DNA of 64,000 nucleotides from Rhizobiaceae bacterium (GCA_029212415.1 JARGOF010000026.1:1-64000); one strand, 5' to 3'; counted from the first letter of the stretch, positions 9,044-18,400 are shown. Made by a program: numbers and translations. Notes: generated by a model not told the origin, from the sequence alone.

Positions 9044-10006
9044 TCAGATCCTGGCGCGCGAGGTGACCCATACGAGGCCACGTTGAAGAAGTATGAAGGT
9101 GAACAAGAGCCCACCGATTACGATTTTTGTCCACCAACTGGAAAGTGTCCCGTCAAAAATGATATAGGTCTGGATGAGACCCATGATCAATACACCGATC
9201 AGCGTACCAATCATGAAACCGCTTCCTCCGGTCAGCAGTGTACCGCCGATGACCACAGCGGCGATTGCATCCAGCTCCACGCCGACTGCGGCCAGAGAGT
9301 AGCCGGCCGAGGTATACATGGAGAAGACGATTCCTGAAAGACCTGCCATGAAACCCGACAGGGCGTAGACGCAGACCGTCGTCCTTGCGACGGGAACACC
9401 CATCAGTTTTGCCGCAGGCAGGCCACCGCCCAGGGCATAGACGTAACTGCCAAAACGCGTGCGGTGGGCCAGAACAACACCGACGATCACCGTGACAATC
9501 ATGATGATACCGACGAGTGTCAATCGACCCTTTCCCGGAACGCGAAAAAAGACATCCTGCAGGGTATCGTAAAAATCATGGGTGATGGGAATGGATTCCG
9601 TCGACAGCACGAAGGCCATGCCCCGCGCCAGAAACATGCCGGCGAGCGTCACAATGAAGGGTGGCATTTCCAGCGTATGGATAATACCTCCCATGAGGCC
9701 GCCGAAACAGGTCGCTATCAGCAGGGCGAGAGCGAAGACACTCAAGGGATGCATGGATGTGTTTGCCAGAAGAACCGCAATGAAAACACCGGTAAAGGCG
9801 ATGACCGACCCGATCGAAAGGTCGATGCCACCGGTCAGGATGACAAAGGTCATGCCGATGGCCGCAATTCCCAGATAGGCATTGTCCGTCAACAGGTTCC
9901 CGACCACCCGTGTCGACAGCATATTGGGATATTGCGAGTAGCATAGCGCATAGGCAAGTATGAAAATGGCGATGGTCGCCAGCAATGGCAGATAGCGGGG
10001 GTTCAT
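9044..10006 (-). CDS. yjfF: Sugar ABC transporter permease, YjfF-like
   Basis: The 320-residue protein is the second permease of a YtfQRT-YjfF-type (galactofuranose-class) importer. It has the ribose-type BPD_transp_2 fold with eight or more hydrophobic helices and the family segments ILTGGIDLSIGSVIAFTGV (residues near 58-76) and VVIGGTLLTGGSG. The ATG overlaps the stop of the preceding permease. The order binding protein, ATPase, permease, permease equals that of Escherichia coli ytfQRT-yjfF. Gene naming follows the strong identity of the binding protein to YtfQ; substrate in this organism is not proven. Confidence 0.88.
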   Translation of the reverse strand: MNPRYLPLLATIAIFILAYALCYSQYPNMLSTRVVGNLLTDNAYLGIAAIGMTFVILTGGIDLSIGSVIAFTGVFIAVLLANTSMHPLSVFALALLIATCFGGLMGGIIHTLEMPPFIVTLAGMFLARGMAFVLSTESIPITHDFYDTLQDVFFRVPGKGRLTLVGIIMIVTVIVGVVLAHRTRFGSYVYALGGGLPAAKLMGVPVARTTVCVYALSGFMAGLSGIVFSMYTSAGYSLAAVGVELDAIAAVVIGGTLLTGGSGFMIGTLIGVLIMGLIQTYIIFDGTLSSWWTKIVIGGLLFTFILLQRGLVWVTSRARI

Positions 10007-11079
10007 GGCGCCATGCCCTCTTTTTGCATGGAATGGTCCCTTTCGTCCGCGCGATCATCCCTGTTCGGTTCTGCGTCGTCGCCTGACCGGTCAGGCGGCA
10101 TGCGCAGGGCAAAGAGGACCGACTGGACGATCGGCGACTGAATAATGAGAATGACGAGGATGATGAAGGCCTTGATGATCAGGTTGAATTCCGGCGGAAA
10201 TCCGGACAGCAGGATACCGGTGTTGATGGATTGGATGATCATGGCGCCAATCAGCGAGCCGGCCAGCGTAAACCGGCCACCCAACAGGGATGTGCCGCCG
10301 ATGACCACCGCCAATATGGCGTCGAGTTCCAGCCAGAGCCCCGCATTGTTGGCATCGGCGCCCTTGATGTCGGCTGCGACAATGATACCGGCCGTGGCAG
10401 CACACAGGCCGGAAATGGCATAGACTGCAACAATCAATACATTGCCGCGCACGCCCGACAAAGTGCTGGCGCGCAGGTTGATTCCGACCGCCTCGATCAA
10501 CAGCCCCAGTGCGGTCTTACGCACGAGGATGGCCGTCAGCACACCGAAACCCAGCCAGATCAGGAAGGGCATGGGCAAGGCCATCAATGAGCCACTGCCG
10601 AGAAATATCAGCCCCTCATTGGTGAAGGTCAGGATCACGCCTTCAGTGATCAGCTGTGCCACACCGCGACCGGCCACCATCAGGATGAGCGTGGCGACGA
10701 TGGGCTGGATATTGAGCACGGCGACCAGAAAACCATTCCACAGGCCGCAGACTATACCAGCGCACAGGGCCAGCACGACCGCGGTGGCGACATCACTGCC
10801 GCCTGCAACAGCGGCTGCCGCAACGGCGCCGCAAATCGCCATGACCGCGCCAACGGACAGATCAATGCCCTTTGTCGCAATGACCAGTGTCATGCCGATG
10901 GCCAGAAGCGCCACCGGCGCACCGCGGTTGAGAATGTCGATGATCGAACCATAGAGGCGGCCATTGGCCATCTCGATTTTGAAGAAATCCGGAAAGACCA
11001 GCACATTGCAGCCGAGAACCACCACCAGGGTGATCAATTGGGGAAGTATTCGTCTTAAAGCGGGATGGAGCCTGTTCAT
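10003..11079 (-). CDS. ytfT: Sugar ABC transporter permease, YtfT-like
   Basis: This 358-residue inner-membrane protein is the first permease of the YtfQRT-YjfF-type importer. Family landmarks are AIGMTLVIATKGIDLSVGAV near residues 60-79 and VVIGGTSLLGGRFTLAG in the C-terminal half. A charged, Asp/Arg-rich tail of roughly 30 residues follows the last helix and looks like an extension beyond the usual end. Both ends overlap the neighbouring genes by ATGA, so all three downstream transporter genes are translationally coupled. It should pair with the YjfF-like protein as a heterodimeric channel. Confidence 0.88.
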   Translation of the reverse strand: MNRLHPALRRILPQLITLVVVLGCNVLVFPDFFKIEMANGRLYGSIIDILNRGAPVALLAIGMTLVIATKGIDLSVGAVMAICGAVAAAAVAGGSDVATAVVLALCAGIVCGLWNGFLVAVLNIQPIVATLILMVAGRGVAQLITEGVILTFTNEGLIFLGSGSLMALPMPFLIWLGFGVLTAILVRKTALGLLIEAVGINLRASTLSGVRGNVLIVAVYAISGLCAATAGIIVAADIKGADANNAGLWLELDAILAVVIGGTSLLGGRFTLAGSLIGAMIIQSINTGILLSGFPPEFNLIIKAFIILVILIIQSPIVQSVLFALRMPPDRSGDDAEPNRDDRADERDHSMQKEGMAP

Positions 11080-12602
11080 GATGCCAATACTTTGTCTTCG
11101 TGACCATCAGAGGCGATCGCCCGTATGATATTGCTGGTGGTAATGGCATCACCGGTCAGTTCGGCCACATGCGCCCGGTCGCGCAGGACGATCACCCGCT
11201 GACTGTAATCGACAAGTTCTTCCAGCTCGGAAGAAATGACCAGCAGGGACATGCCCTCGTCACACAGGGCTTCAATGAACCGAATGATTTCGGCATGGGC
11301 GCCCACGTCAATGCCGCGTGTCGGCTCATCAAGAATCAGAAAACGCGGATTGGTGGCGAGCCATCGGGCCAGAATAACCTTCTGCTGATTGCCGCCGGAG
11401 AGCTGCCCAACCGGCTTTTCACAGTCGGGCGTTCTGATGTCGAGCCGGGCGATATAGCCGTCGGCAATCGCTGTCTGCTCACTCTTTGACAATGCGCGTA
11501 GCCAGCCGCGCTGCCCCTGCAGGGCAAGGATGATGTTTTCACGTACCGACAGATCGGCGACGATCCCGTCACGTTTGCGGTCTTCGGGACAAAAGGCGAA
11601 GCCCTGTGCCACCGCTGCGCGGGGCGATGTCAACCGGAGCGGTTTTCCCTCCGCAAGCGCCTCGCCGCTGTCGTGGCCGACCGCGCCGAAAAGAAGTTCA
11701 GCCATTTCGGTTCGGCCCGATCCCAGCAATCCCGCGACCCCGACGATTTCACGTTTCCTGATATCAAGGTCAAAAGCCTTGATATGTCCGGAACGGCCAA
11801 AATTCTTGAATTGCAATTGCACCGGGTCAACCGAGGCAGTGCGGTCCTTTTCCTTGTGAATTTCCTCTTCCAGGGAACGGCCAAGCATCATGTTGACCAG
11901 TTTCAACCGGGAGGTATCCGCCGGTTTGGCGGTGCCGACCAGCCTGCCGTTTCGCAACACAGTCAGCGCGTCACAGATTTCAAAGACCTGATCGAGAAAA
12001 TGGGAGATGAAAATGATGCCCAGGCCATCATCGCGCAGGTGCCTGATGATGGAAAAAAGCATCTGCACTTCTGTGGCGTCAAGACTGGCCGTCGGCTCGT
12101 CAAGGATCAACACCTTGCCGGACAGGTCGACCGCGCGCGCGATTGCAATGATCTGCTGGATTGCGATGGAATAGGAAGAGAGTTCCCGGCTGACATCAAT
12201 CTGCAAGCCATAGCCGGACAATATCTCGCGTGCACCGGCATTCATCCGCCTTGTCGAAACCAGCCCCAGGCGCCTTGGCTGGCGGCCCAGGTACAGATTC
12301 TCCGCCACGGTCAGATTGGGCAGCAGGTTGACTTCCTGATAGACGGTCCCAATGCCGAGATCCTGCGCTTCCAGCGTGCTGCGTGGATTGATTGGCTGAT
12401 TGTCCAGTAAGATGGCACCCGCATCGCGTCGGTAAGCGCCGGTCAGGCACTTCACCAGCGTGGATTTGCCCGCGCCGTTTTCGCCCAGCAAGGCATGGAC
12501 TTCTCCCGGCAGCAGATTGAAATCAACTGCATCAAGCGCCAGAGCACCAGGAAAGCTCTTGGTGATACTCTTGCCCTGCAACAGCATATTGCCCTGTGAC
12601 AC
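11076..12602 (-). CDS. ytfR: Sugar ABC transporter tandem ATPase, YtfR-like
   Basis: The 508-residue protein has two ABC ATPase domains as in RbsA/YtfR. The first carries Walker A GENGAGKST at residues 40-48, and the second carries the degenerate GLLGSGRTE plus LSGGNQQKVILARW and a Walker B ILDEPTRGIDVG. The GTG start at 12602 is supported by an AGGAAGAGG sequence 6 bases upstream. A strong hairpin lies in the 143-base gap between the binding-protein gene and this one, probably reducing ATPase/permease expression relative to the binding protein. It energises uptake through the YtfT/YjfF pair. Confidence 0.9.
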   Translation of the reverse strand: MSQGNMLLQGKSITKSFPGALALDAVDFNLLPGEVHALLGENGAGKSTLVKCLTGAYRRDAGAILLDNQPINPRSTLEAQDLGIGTVYQEVNLLPNLTVAENLYLGRQPRRLGLVSTRRMNAGAREILSGYGLQIDVSRELSSYSIAIQQIIAIARAVDLSGKVLILDEPTASLDATEVQMLFSIIRHLRDDGLGIIFISHFLDQVFEICDALTVLRNGRLVGTAKPADTSRLKLVNMMLGRSLEEEIHKEKDRTASVDPVQLQFKNFGRSGHIKAFDLDIRKREIVGVAGLLGSGRTEMAELLFGAVGHDSGEALAEGKPLRLTSPRAAVAQGFAFCPEDRKRDGIVADLSVRENIILALQGQRGWLRALSKSEQTAIADGYIARLDIRTPDCEKPVGQLSGGNQQKVILARWLATNPRFLILDEPTRGIDVGAHAEIIRFIEALCDEGMSLLVISSELEELVDYSQRVIVLRDRAHVAELTGDAITTSNIIRAIASDGHEDKVLAS

Positions 12603-12703
12603 GTTGGCCTCTTCCTGTGAAGATCGTCAATCTCAATGACGCACACAACAAAGACCGCCGCAAGGCTTGGCCCGTGAGATTGCTGCTGTCACTGATGAAA
12701 CAA

Positions 12704-12730
12704 TGCGGGCCGGCACAGCGCCGGCCCGCA
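12704..12730 (-). terminator. Strong GC-rich stem-loop after the binding-protein gene
   Basis: An 11-bp perfect stem (GCGGGCCGGC paired with GCCGGCCCGC plus one A-T pair) closes a 5-base loop, 15 bases past the ytfQ-like stop on the minus strand. It is followed by ATTGTTTC rather than a clean U-run, so it is more likely a 3'-stabilising or partial attenuating hairpin than a full terminator. This arrangement is common between binding-protein genes and the rest of an ABC operon. Confidence 0.75.
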
Positions 12731-12745
12731 CGTCAGGACCTGTGC

Positions 12746-13708
12746 CTAATATCCGAGACTTTTCTTCAGCTCATAGACCGCCATTGGATCGTCAGCAGCG
12801 GTATAGAGACGCGATTCCGTCTGGATCCATTTGGGTGGCAATGTGCCGTCTTTTGCAAAGGCTTCCAATACGTCGAATGCCGGACCGGCCATGTTGGGCG
12901 TCAGTTCAACCGTCGCATTTGCTTCACCGGCCGCCATGGCCAGGAAAATATCCGGCACGGCATCAATCGAGACAACCAGAATGTCGGATCCCGGCTTCAG
13001 ACCAGCTTCCTTGATGGCCTGAATAGCGCCGACGGCCATATCGTCATTGTGCGCATAAAGGGCACAGATATCCTTGCCGCCATTTTCCGCCTTGAGGAAA
13101 CTCTCCATCACTTCCTTGCCCTTGGTCCGGGTGAAGTCACCGGTCTGGCTGCGGATGATGGAAAGGTTGGAATGGTCTGCAATACCCTGTTCAAAACCAT
13201 TTTTGCGATCGATGGCAGGAGACGAACCGGTGGTGCCCTGCAATTCGACGATCTTGCAGTCCTTGCCATCCACTTCGGCTGCCAGCCACTCACCGGCAAC
13301 ACGCCCCTCGTGAACGAGGTCCGACGTTACGGCCGTCATATAGAGGCTGTCCGGCGCATCAACGGTACGATCAAGGAGAATAACCGGAATTTCTGCTTCC
13401 TTGGCTTCCTCCAGAACCTGATCCCAACCGGTGGCGACCACCGGAGCCAGGAGAATGGCGTCAACGCCCTGGGCGATGAAAGACCGCAGCGCCTTGATCT
13501 GATTTTCCTGTTTCTGCTGTGCATCGGCAAATTTCAGGTCAATGCCGCGATCCTTGGCCTGCTGCCGCGTCAGTGTGGTTTCAGCCGCCCGCCAGCCGGA
13601 TTCCGATCCGATTTGCGAAAAACCGATTGTTTGAGCATTGACCGCCGTCGCCGGCAAGGCGACCGAAGCAAGAAGAGCGGCGCCTGCAAGGGTGAGTTTC
13701 AAGAACAT
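12746..13708 (-). CDS. ytfQ: Periplasmic sugar-binding protein, YtfQ-like
   Basis: The 320-residue protein binds a sugar in the periplasm and delivers it to the YtfR/T/YjfF complex. A Sec signal peptide occupies residues 1-25 (hydrophobic core LAGAALLASVAL, cleavage after AVNA). The mature part matches what I recall of E. coli YtfQ closely, with FSQIGSESGWRAAET, QQKQENQIKA, APVVATGW, SGDFTR-like TGDFTRTKGKEVMESF and ELTPNMAGPAFD. YtfQ binds galactofuranose/galactopyranose. I chose the ATG at 13708 because the signal peptide starts there and a GGAGG lies 5 bases upstream; an upstream in-frame ATG at 13765 lacks these. First gene of the operon, with promoter and operator candidates just upstream. 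Confidence 0.93.
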   Translation of the reverse strand: MFLKLTLAGAALLASVALPATAVNAQTIGFSQIGSESGWRAAETTLTRQQAKDRGIDLKFADAQQKQENQIKALRSFIAQGVDAILLAPVVATGWDQVLEEAKEAEIPVILLDRTVDAPDSLYMTAVTSDLVHEGRVAGEWLAAEVDGKDCKIVELQGTTGSSPAIDRKNGFEQGIADHSNLSIIRSQTGDFTRTKGKEVMESFLKAENGGKDICALYAHNDDMAVGAIQAIKEAGLKPGSDILVVSIDAVPDIFLAMAAGEANATVELTPNMAGPAFDVLEAFAKDGTLPPKWIQTESRLYTAADDPMAVYELKKSLGY

Positions 13709-13765
13709 GTTTTCCTCCAAAATTGAAATCATCCGATTGCCCTCCCGACAATCGACTGCCTTCAT

Positions 13766-13812
13766 AGTATGATTATCATATTTAATCTACACAAAAGTAT
13801 GATTAAGTGCAA
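13766..13812 (-). promoter_or_regulatory. Promoter and operator of the ytf-like operon
   Basis: Read on the minus strand, TTGCAC (13807-13812) and TAGATT (13784-13789) form a sigma70-like promoter with a 17-bp spacer. A perfect 13-bp palindrome, TATGATTATCATA, lies at 13768-13780 across the expected transcription start. The 10-mer AGTATGATTA occurs at 13766-13775 and again at 13796-13805 inside the spacer, 30 bp apart. The layout fits repression, most simply by the FadR-type regulator that ends the operon; the regulator assignment is inference. Confidence 0.65.
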
Positions 13813-13954
13813 AAGAGCGCAATAGCCAAGCCGCCTGGCGCCGACAGAGGGCCAGATCGCTACGAAAAGAACTCACTTTTTCAGAGCTTTACGGGAGAAT
13901 GAGAGGTGATCCGGCAGCACAGGTTTGCGCAGTCTGGCAACCCTGATTACGTTT

Positions 13955-14794
13955 TCAAGACTTTAGAAACGCCTGCAGGAGCTGCTGCTGGTCCGCACTG
14001 ACAAAGGTTGGCGCGTGGCCGATATCGGCAAATTCCACGCACGTGGGCCTTGGGCCACGCTGCATCATGTCGTCGGCAACGGCCCTTGGAAGAACGTCGG
14101 AATTGCCGCCCCTGATCAGAAGTGTCCGGGCTTCAATCGCATCATAATGGGTCCAGACGTCAAAATCCGCCTTGTGACGGGTAAATTGTGAAGCAATCGC
14201 CGCATCGTAGTGAACGGTCATGCGGCCATCGTCAGTGCGGCGCACCGAATTATCCACCATCCGCCGCCAGAAACTGTCCGGGTTGTTACCAAAGGGCGCA
14301 TAGCTGCTGCGCAACCATTCTTCCATTTCGACCATTGTGTCAAAGTCCGGCGGACTGCCGACATAGTCGGCTATGCGCTGGCGTGCATCCTGCGGAATTT
14401 CCGGCCCGATATCATTGATCACCAGATGGGTCATGCGGCCTTTGAGCGCTTCGGCAGCCAGCCGAACACCGATGAGCGCCCCCATGGATGTGCCCACCCA
14501 ACGCAACGACCCGGTGCCGTAATGGTCAAGAATGCCCACAGCGTTTTCGCCGTAGATGCGCATGCAGTAATCGTCGCCATCGGATCTGGACCAGCTTGAA
14601 AGTCCGCGGCCAATCGTATCCGGGCAGACAACAAAATAGTCTTTTGACAAAACCTGCGCGATTTCATCAAAATCGCGGCCGTTGCGGGCCAGCCCGTGCC
14701 ACATCATGACAAATGGATTTGACGGGTCTCCCCATTCGCTGACATGCAATTCGTGATCCTTGACCGGGATATAGACGGAACGCCGCTCGCTCAT
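13955..14794 (-). CDS. Alpha/beta hydrolase
   Basis: The 279-residue protein has a canonical alpha/beta-hydrolase fold: oxyanion strand MMWHGLARNG, nucleophile elbow GTSMGALIG (Ser in GxSxG), acid GGNSDVL and catalytic His in DIGHAPTF near the C-terminus. The ATG at 14794 overlaps the stop of the LivM-like permease (ATGA), so it belongs to the ABC operon even though most Liv operons lack such a gene. Reaction and substrate are unknown; an ester, lactone or amide delivered by the transporter is plausible. A longer frame upstream has no support because it would run deep into the permease gene. Confidence 0.85.
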   Translation of the reverse strand: MSERRSVYIPVKDHELHVSEWGDPSNPFVMMWHGLARNGRDFDEIAQVLSKDYFVVCPDTIGRGLSSWSRSDGDDYCMRIYGENAVGILDHYGTGSLRWVGTSMGALIGVRLAAEALKGRMTHLVINDIGPEIPQDARQRIADYVGSPPDFDTMVEMEEWLRSSYAPFGNNPDSFWRRMVDNSVRRTDDGRMTVHYDAAIASQFTRHKADFDVWTHYDAIEARTLLIRGGNSDVLPRAVADDMMQRGPRPTCVEFADIGHAPTFVSADQQQLLQAFLKS

Positions 14795-15894
14795 GGATGA
14801 TGACCCTTCCTGGCCAGAGTGCCAACAATGCCGGCGGGGAAAAAATACACCAGCAGGATGAACAACAGGCCAAGCCAAAGCAGCCAGCGGTCCGGATCCA
14901 GAAGATCAGGAACCAGCGGAATTCCGGCGGTCGCCTCGGAAGCGAGCTGCATCAGGTCCTTCAGATAGAATTGCGCCACACTCATCACCGTTGCGCCGAT
15001 GATGGCGCCGGTCATTGTCCCCATGCCGCCAATGACCACCATCAGCAGAATGTCGATCATGATGGCAAAGGAGAGCGTTGTTTCCGGTCCGGTATATTTC
15101 AGCCAGACAGCCCGCAGAATGCCGGCACAGGCAGCAATGGCCGCCGCTATGCAGAATATGGCGGTGCGGTAGAGCACCACCTTGTAGCCGAGGGCCTCGG
15201 CGCGCATTTCATTCTCGCGGATGGCTTCCAGAACCGTGCCAAGCGGCGAGGCAACGATGCGCAACATCAGAAAGTAAAGGATGAGAGAGCCAAAAAAGAC
15301 GAAGTAATAGGCGGCCATCTTGCCGTTGGCCTTGACCCCGAAAATGGTCAAAACCTTGCCGTTCTCGTCCGTCAAGAGCTTGGTTGCAGGCGAAAATATC
15401 TTTGGCACCTTGTAGATGATGCCGTCTTCGCCGCCGGTGAAATCTGAAAACTGGCTGGCCAGAACCGCCATGACGGATGCGGCGGCCAGGGTGACCATGG
15501 CAAAAAAGATTGCCTTGACCCGCAGCGACAACAGCCCCACCAGCGCCGCCAGCAGAACCGAGACGCCAACGCCCAGAGCACCGCCGATGATCACCGCATC
15601 CCAGCCCGGCCCCATCTGTTTGAGGGCAATGGCTGTCGCATAGGCCCCAAGGCCGAAGAACATCGTATGGGCAAAGGACACGATGCCCGTGTAACCGATC
15701 AGCAGATCATAGCTGGCGACCAGCACGATGAAGATGCATATGCGCGCCGCCACTTCCTGGCTGCGCACGTCGGGAAACAGCAGGGGTGCGAAAAACAGGC
15801 AGATGGCGATGATGCCGATCAGCCCATAGGCAATCAGCCGGCCGGTTCGTCCGCCCCTCGTCTGTGCATGCGGTTCGTTTGTTGTCTGGTTCAC
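14791..15894 (-). CDS. Branched-chain amino acid-type ABC permease LivM
   Basis: The 367-residue inner-membrane protein is the LivM-type permease. Landmarks are YDLLIGYTGIVSFAHTMFFG near residues 60-80 and the cytoplasmic loop TVLEAIRENEMRAEALGY that contacts the ATPase. Start choice is GTG at 15894, because a GGGAG lies 7 bases upstream; an ATG further up would overlap the LivH gene heavily. Its stop overlaps the hydrolase start. Liv-type systems also take up amides, urea and aromatic compounds, so the substrate is left open. Confidence 0.9.
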   Translation of the reverse strand: MNQTTNEPHAQTRGGRTGRLIAYGLIGIIAICLFFAPLLFPDVRSQEVAARICIFIVLVASYDLLIGYTGIVSFAHTMFFGLGAYATAIALKQMGPGWDAVIIGGALGVGVSVLLAALVGLLSLRVKAIFFAMVTLAAASVMAVLASQFSDFTGGEDGIIYKVPKIFSPATKLLTDENGKVLTIFGVKANGKMAAYYFVFFGSLILYFLMLRIVASPLGTVLEAIRENEMRAEALGYKVVLYRTAIFCIAAAIAACAGILRAVWLKYTGPETTLSFAIMIDILLMVVIGGMGTMTGAIIGATVMSVAQFYLKDLMQLASEATAGIPLVPDLLDPDRWLLWLGLLFILLVYFFPAGIVGTLARKGHHP

Positions 15895-15905
15895 GGTGCG
15901 GCTCC

Positions 15906-16898
15906 CTATTTCACGGCCGGTCGCAGCCCATAGGGCCGCCACAGCAATATGGCCATCATCAGGATCATGTTGGACGCCAGCGCCATTTTGGGGGCAAGGA
16001 AAGCAACATAATTGCCCATCAAACCAACCATCAGGGCGCCCAGCAGGGAGCCTTCAATGGATCCCAGACCGCCGATGATGATGACAATGAAGACAATGAT
16101 CATCATCTCGGAACCGATGGCGCCGGTGATCAGGGTTTCATAGCCCGCCCACATTGCTCCCCCCATCGCGGCCAGAGCCGAGCCAACCGCGAACACGCCG
16201 ATAAACAGCCGGTCAATGCGAAAGCCGAGCGCTTCAACCATTTCCCGGTTCTCCACCCCGGCGCGCACCAGCAGGCCGACGCGGGTGCGATTGAGGACCG
16301 CGTGGAGCGCCATATAGGTGACCAGACCCAGCCCAAAGGCGAACAGGCGATAGATCTCAATGGTGACATCGCCCATGATCAGTGAACCCGACAGGAAATT
16401 GGGACGGGGAACCGCCACCGGCGAGCCACCCCAGATCGCCAGAATGATCTGCTCTGCGACGATCAGCGCACCCATGGTGATCAATATCTGGCGCAGATGA
16501 TCGCGATAGACGGGTTTGATGATCACCCGCTCGAACATCCAGCCGGCAACCAGACCAAAGAGGGCAGCCGCGGAGATCGCCGCAAAAAGCGCCAGAAGAT
16601 TGAGCAGAACACTGTCTGCGGCAACCCAGACAGCCAAAGCCGCCAGCACGGAAGCCGCGATGAAGGCGCCAAAGGATATGAAGGCCGAATGGCCGAAATT
16701 GAGGACGTCCATGAGGCCGAAGACAAGGCTCAATCCGGAGGCCATCAGAAAGATCATCATGCCCATCGACAGCCCGGCGATGGTCAGTGTCAGCCATGTC
16801 GATGGCGAACCAATCAACACCAGCGCGATGATGGCCAGCAAGACGGGCAAAAGGTTGATCCCGCCAAGACGTTCCACAAGAGTGGTCAATGATTTCAT
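15906..16898 (-). CDS. Branched-chain amino acid-type ABC permease LivH
   Basis: The 330-residue protein is the LivH-type permease partner, with hydrophobic helices throughout and the typical GLSLVFGLMDVLNFGHSAF segment near residues 55-73. The loop GVENREMVEALGF is the coupling helix to the LivG/F ATPases. It sits 15 bases after the LivF gene and 11 bases before the LivM GTG, in a five-gene transporter operon. The assignment to the Liv family is firm; specificity is not visible. Confidence 0.9.
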   Translation of the reverse strand: MKSLTTLVERLGGINLLPVLLAIIALVLIGSPSTWLTLTIAGLSMGMMIFLMASGLSLVFGLMDVLNFGHSAFISFGAFIAASVLAALAVWVAADSVLLNLLALFAAISAAALFGLVAGWMFERVIIKPVYRDHLRQILITMGALIVAEQIILAIWGGSPVAVPRPNFLSGSLIMGDVTIEIYRLFAFGLGLVTYMALHAVLNRTRVGLLVRAGVENREMVEALGFRIDRLFIGVFAVGSALAAMGGAMWAGYETLITGAIGSEMMIIVFIVIIIGGLGSIEGSLLGALMVGLMGNYVAFLAPKMALASNMILMMAILLWRPYGLRPAVK

Positions 16899-16913
16899 GA
16901 TCCGGTCCGCTTT

Positions 16914-17636
16914 CTACTGATGCGCATCAAGTGACAGGCTGAGCAGACGCGTTTGCAGCGCCACGTCTTCAACCAGTTCGGCCATGGTGCCGGAATGGGC
17001 GATGCGTCCGTCATCGATCACCGCCACCGTCTGACCCAGCGATCTGGCAAACAGGAAATTCTGCTCGACCAGCAGGATGGTGGTCTCCCGGGCGATCTCT
17101 CGGAAGGCTTCAACCATGTTCAGGATGATGGCCGGCGCCAGACCCTTCGTCGGCTCATCAATCAGAATCAGGTCACGTTTTTCGATCATCGCCCTGGCAA
17201 TGGCCAGCATCTGTTTCTGGCCGCCGGAGAGCGACCAGGCGGAGCTGTTCCAGAATTTTTCCAGGGCTGGAAAGAGCGTATAGATGCGTTGCAGACGATC
17301 CTGGTCGAAGCTGCCGTCAAGGGTTGCCAGACGCATGTTTTCTTCCACCGTCAGCCCACCAAAGATACCCATATTTTCAGGCACATAGGCGATACCCTTG
17401 CGCGCGATATCACTGGTGTGCTGCTTGGTGATGTCTTCGCCACGGAAACGGATAGCGCCCTGTTTGGCCTGCCACAGGCCCATGATGGTGCGCAATGTTG
17501 TTGTCTTGCCGGCGCCATTGCGCCCCAGCAGGACATGCACGCCCCCCTCGGGGATATGCAACGAGACCCCATGCAGAATGTGATATTGCGCAATATCGGT
17601 AAAAATATTGTCCAGTTCGAGGATGGGAGCACTCAT
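16914..17636 (-). CDS. ABC transporter ATPase, LivF type
   Basis: The 240-residue cytosolic ATPase has Walker A GRNGAGKTT near residues 38-46, the signature LSGGQKQMLAIARA and Walker B LILIDEPTKGLAP. The short length and the text VEQNFLFARSLGQTVAVIDDG identify the LivF subtype. Its ATG overlaps the LivG stop by ATGA, giving coupled synthesis of the two different ATPases. It is needed for energising the LivH/LivM-type channel. Confidence 0.92.
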   Translation of the reverse strand: MSAPILELDNIFTDIAQYHILHGVSLHIPEGGVHVLLGRNGAGKTTTLRTIMGLWQAKQGAIRFRGEDITKQHTSDIARKGIAYVPENMGIFGGLTVEENMRLATLDGSFDQDRLQRIYTLFPALEKFWNSSAWSLSGGQKQMLAIARAMIEKRDLILIDEPTKGLAPAIILNMVEAFREIARETTILLVEQNFLFARSLGQTVAVIDDGRIAHSGTMAELVEDVALQTRLLSLSLDAHQ

Positions 17637-18400
17637 GCGGCACTCTCTTCCGGCATGCCGAGATAGATTTCCCGCACAAGCGGCAGGGCGATGACCTCGT
17701 TCGGCAGGCCATCGGCAACCAGTGCGCCATTGTGCAAGACAACAATACGATCCGCCAGTGAGCGGACAACGTCCATCTTATGTTCAACAAGCAGAATGGT
17801 TTTTGCCTTGTCTTTTCTGATTTCTTCTATCAATTCCAAAATGACCGGTGCTTCGTCGACAGACATGCCCGCAGTCGGCTCATCGAACATGAAGATGTCC
17901 GGTTTGAGCGCCAGCAAAAGGGCAATTTCCAGTTTGCGCTGATCACCATGCGACAGGGCGGAGACCGGCTGGGCAGCGACACCCGCCAGGCGCGTTGCCT
18001 CCAGAAAGGAATAGGCTTCATCGCGCAGTTTGCCAAAGGAACGGGCGCGGCGGAATATGACCGGTCCCAGACCGTGCTGCGCCTGAACGGCCAGACGCAC
18101 ATTTTCCAGCACCGACAATTGCGGAAACAGGTTGGTCAGTTGAAAGGCCCGACCGATCCCGGCCTTGGCGCGGGCCGAGGCGCTGAGACCGGTGATGTCC
18201 CTGTCACCCTTGAATATGCGCCCGGCGCTGGGGCGCAACTGGCCGGAGATCAGATTGAAACAGGTTGTCTTGCCGGCGCCATTGGGTCCAACGATCACCG
18301 TCAACTCCCCTGCCTGAAATGCGCAGGTCACGGCATCGACTGCCGTATGACCACCAAAACGTATGGTCAGATCCTCTATGCGCAAGGATGCGGGGGTCAT
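17633..18400 (-). CDS. ABC transporter ATPase, LivG type
   Basis: The 255-residue ATPase has Walker A GPNGAGKTT near residues 38-46 and Walker B IFMFDEPTAGMSVDE. The insert GRAFQLTNLFPQLSVLENV is typical of LivG. Its usual LSGGQ is replaced by LSHGDQRKLEIAL, the known LivG/UrtD variant. It lies 163 bases after the binding-protein gene, from which it is separated by a stem-loop, and is coupled to LivF. Confidence 0.92.
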   Translation of the reverse strand: MTPASLRIEDLTIRFGGHTAVDAVTCAFQAGELTVIVGPNGAGKTTCFNLISGQLRPSAGRIFKGDRDITGLSASARAKAGIGRAFQLTNLFPQLSVLENVRLAVQAQHGLGPVIFRRARSFGKLRDEAYSFLEATRLAGVAAQPVSALSHGDQRKLEIALLLALKPDIFMFDEPTAGMSVDEAPVILELIEEIRKDKAKTILLVEHKMDVVRSLADRIVVLHNGALVADGLPNEVIALPLVREIYLGMPEESAA

